NCBI GenBank assembly: GCA_038325105.1
Contig: JBBQIR010000019.1
Coordinates: 1-31,478 of the forward strand
Length of the DNA stretch: 31,478 bases
Direction of reading: 5' to 3'
Source of the DNA: WSXY01 sp038325105
GTDB lineage: Bacteria > Actinomycetota > Coriobacteriia > Anaerosomatales > Anaerosomataceae
Within the stretch, counting starts at the first letter, position 1, and each line of letters begins with the position of its first letter. The notes beneath the pieces are model-generated. The model did no database searches, was not told where the DNA came from, and was given only the letters and a program-made list of their open reading frames with translations. The position numbers were made by a program, and so were the translations under genes. Below are positions 30,254 to 31,478 of this stretch, piece after piece.

Positions 30254-30691
30254 TTAGTCGCCCTGGATTCTGCCTGAGTCCGAGTCTTCAGAGCGCTGAT
30301 GGCGGCTCTCCGCCGCCGCCTGATCGTCGGAATCCGCCCCACGAACCCAGGTGCGATCCGGCGTGCTCTCGCGCTCACCCGCGCCACTTGACAGGAAGCG
30401 CTGCGTGCTCACGTATACACCATCGAGCAGAAGCGCGCCTGCCAGGCAGAAGAGGGTACCAACGCCGACGTACAGCACGGCCTTCACCAGAGGCGTCTGG
30501 AAGCCCCACATGTAATACGCCATGAACAGGACAACGGCCGGAAGCAGCCACACTACCATCCTGCGCGGTCGCTCGGCCCTCCGGCGCGAGCGGACGCCCA
30601 TTACAGACACATACACGAGTAGTACCGCCACGGGCACGAACCCGAATGACCACAACACAACTTCCGGTCTCATCAGCCACTCACGAAGCAT
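30254..30691 (-). CDS. Putative membrane immunity protein downstream of the RHS gene
   Basis: 145 residues with three membrane helices (about 12-31, 46-64 and 72-92) and a charged C-terminal tail rich in Glu, Ser, Arg and Asp. Not recognised. It starts 22 bases after the stop of the RHS gene, on the same strand, with GGAGG four bases before the ATG. The RHS tail upstream is a long hydrophobic Ala/Gly-rich domain that probably acts in membranes, and immunity to membrane-active toxins is usually given by integral membrane proteins, so the pairing makes sense. The immunity role is inference from position and topology. Confidence 0.65.
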   Translation of the reverse strand: MLREWLMRPEVVLWSFGFVPVAVLLVYVSVMGVRSRRRAERPRRMVVWLLPAVVLFMAYYMWGFQTPLVKAVLYVGVGTLFCLAGALLLDGVYVSTQRFLSSGAGERESTPDRTWVRGADSDDQAAAESRHQRSEDSDSGRIQGD

Positions 30692-30713
30692 TGTGCCTCC
30701 TATCGGAGAACTC

Positions 30714-31478
30714 CTAATAGCTTGTCCATTCTACGGCGGCCACACCCCACGCACATCCCATGCCCAACAGACCCGTTGCTGGTCCAAGAGATGATGACGC
30801 CAACCCCAGAAACCCGGAACCCATTGACGCCGCCGACACCGCACCACTAGCACGCGGATCGTTTGGGTCGATCTCGCCCCTCCGAACGCGGAAGTCCGTG
30901 ACAGCCGAGTACCCTGCACCAGCGCCGATGGACACTGCCCCTGCCAAGAACGCTATCTCAGCGGCGCTGACTGCCAGGCCAGCTGCAGCACCGGGCACCA
31001 CCGCGCCGGCCCCTGTGAGAGCCGCCGGCGAGGACGCTGCGGCAGACGCCGCTGCGGCCAACGAGACCGTGCCCGCAACGGTGGCGACCGTGGTTGCCAC
31101 GGCCGACAAGCCGGCCAGTCCTCCAGCCAGTAGGTTGAGACTGTCGTTACTTGGCGCCCCCGACGTCACACCATACTGACCATCCAAAGCGTCTAGTCGC
31201 CTCTGCGCCGCACGGCCTTGCGCAGCGGCCGCCATGTTCTTCCGCCATTGCTCAAGCTGCGCCTTGTGCCCCATCCTGCGGTGATAGCTGATGTTCTTCC
31301 GCTCTCGGTAGTTGGCGGTGTGAGCCCTCTTCGTGTCGCCGCCGCACGCTTTGTAGTAGTGGCTCCAGGCCTCGGCCTCGATATCGGACACCGCCCCGCT
31401 CGGGTCGCTCGCGCCGAGGGGGTCGTCCTCGCAGTACACGTACGGGTTGAGGCTCGCGGGGTTGCCGGCGCTCGGTGC
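30714..31478 (-). CDS. RHS-family toxin, C-terminal end (5' part outside the window)
   Basis: The last 254 codons of an RHS protein; the frame is open to the edge of the window. It begins in the core boundary (NPYVYCEDDPLGASDPSGAVSD), after which the variable toxin tail starts. A hydrophilic helical part (DTKRAHTANYRERKNISYHRR, QLEQWRKNMAAAAQGRAAQRR) is followed by about 100 residues of Ala, Gly, Val and Ser with glycine-zipper-like spacing (LLAGGLAGLSAVATTVATV onward). This resembles pore-forming or membrane-inserting toxin ends rather than a nuclease. RHS proteins are large secreted or surface-borne polymorphic toxins used against neighbouring cells. The gene is followed after 22 bases by a three-helix membrane protein that may be its immunity factor. 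Confidence 0.8.
   Translation of the reverse strand, partial: APSAGNPASLNPYVYCEDDPLGASDPSGAVSDIEAEAWSHYYKACGGDTKRAHTANYRERKNISYHRRMGHKAQLEQWRKNMAAAAQGRAAQRRLDALDGQYGVTSGAPSNDSLNLLAGGLAGLSAVATTVATVAGTVSLAAAASAAASSPAALTGAGAVVPGAAAGLAVSAAEIAFLAGAVSIGAGAGYSAVTDFRVRRGEIDPNDPRASGAVSAASMGSGFLGLASSSLGPATGLLGMGCAWGVAAVEWTSY
31393..31478 (-). repeat. 86-bp RHS core repeat, main copy
   Basis: Partner of the repeat at 29634-29719 (80 of 86 identical). The match probably continues beyond the window edge, since the orphan copy has more RHS core upstream. Confidence 0.85.

Overview
This is a high-GC bacterial chromosome segment, most likely from an anaerobic member of the Actinomycetota close to the Coriobacteriia. 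The grounds are a housekeeping order (polA, rpsA, coaE, uvrB) usual in actinobacteria, a GlnR-type orphan regulator next to a type I-alpha glutamine synthetase, a split archaeal-type glutamate synthase, a subtilase with three cell-wall-binding type 2 repeats, and several genes that look leaderless. The taxonomic call is inference; no rRNA or tRNA gene was seen.

Layout. 1-1.7 kb: the end of an MFS transporter and an anchored extracytoplasmic protein of unknown function. 1.8-6.6 kb, minus strand: rpsA, coaE, a small lytic transglycosylase and uvrB. 6.8-7.7 kb, plus strand: an MNT/HEPN (type VII-like) toxin-antitoxin pair whose MNT antitoxin carries its own HTH domain. 7.8-11.3 kb: a 1174-residue secreted subtilase whose catalytic domain is interrupted by two beta-rich modules. 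11.5-14.2 kb: polA, head to head with a methyltransferase that seems to have lost an internal segment. 14.7-16.8 kb: glnR-like regulator and glnA. 17.0-18.85 kb: a compact operon of a GNAT acetyltransferase, a Nal1-like serine protease and an 88-residue protein resembling that protease's N-terminal domain. 18.95-21.5 kb: an arginase-fold protein, a frameshifted membrane-protein remnant, and an XRE regulator with two membrane proteins under a large palindromic operator. 21.7-22.9 kb: a DUF318/ArsP-type permease. 23.0-27.9 kb: the glutamate synthase operon, headed by an HdrB-HdrC-like iron-sulfur protein and ending in a good intrinsic terminator. 28.1-28.3 kb: an AbrB-type antitoxin without a toxin. 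28.4-31.5 kb: the 3' end of an RHS gene followed by orphan RHS, toxin and immunity cassettes.

How it fits together. Ammonium assimilation is the main metabolic theme: GS (glnA), its likely regulator, and a glutamate synthase split into three polypeptides with an HdrBC-like protein in place of the usual GltD reductase. The accessory parts (MNT/HEPN module, giant protease, RHS array, AbrB orphan) lie between the conserved blocks. The RHS end is the most dynamic: 86-bp core repeats, a 63-bp immunity-gene fragment fused to an RHS core, and AT-ward drift in the orphan copy point to cassette shuffling. The S8 protease and the toxin-antitoxin pair sit between polA and rpsA, which are close neighbours in many actinobacteria.
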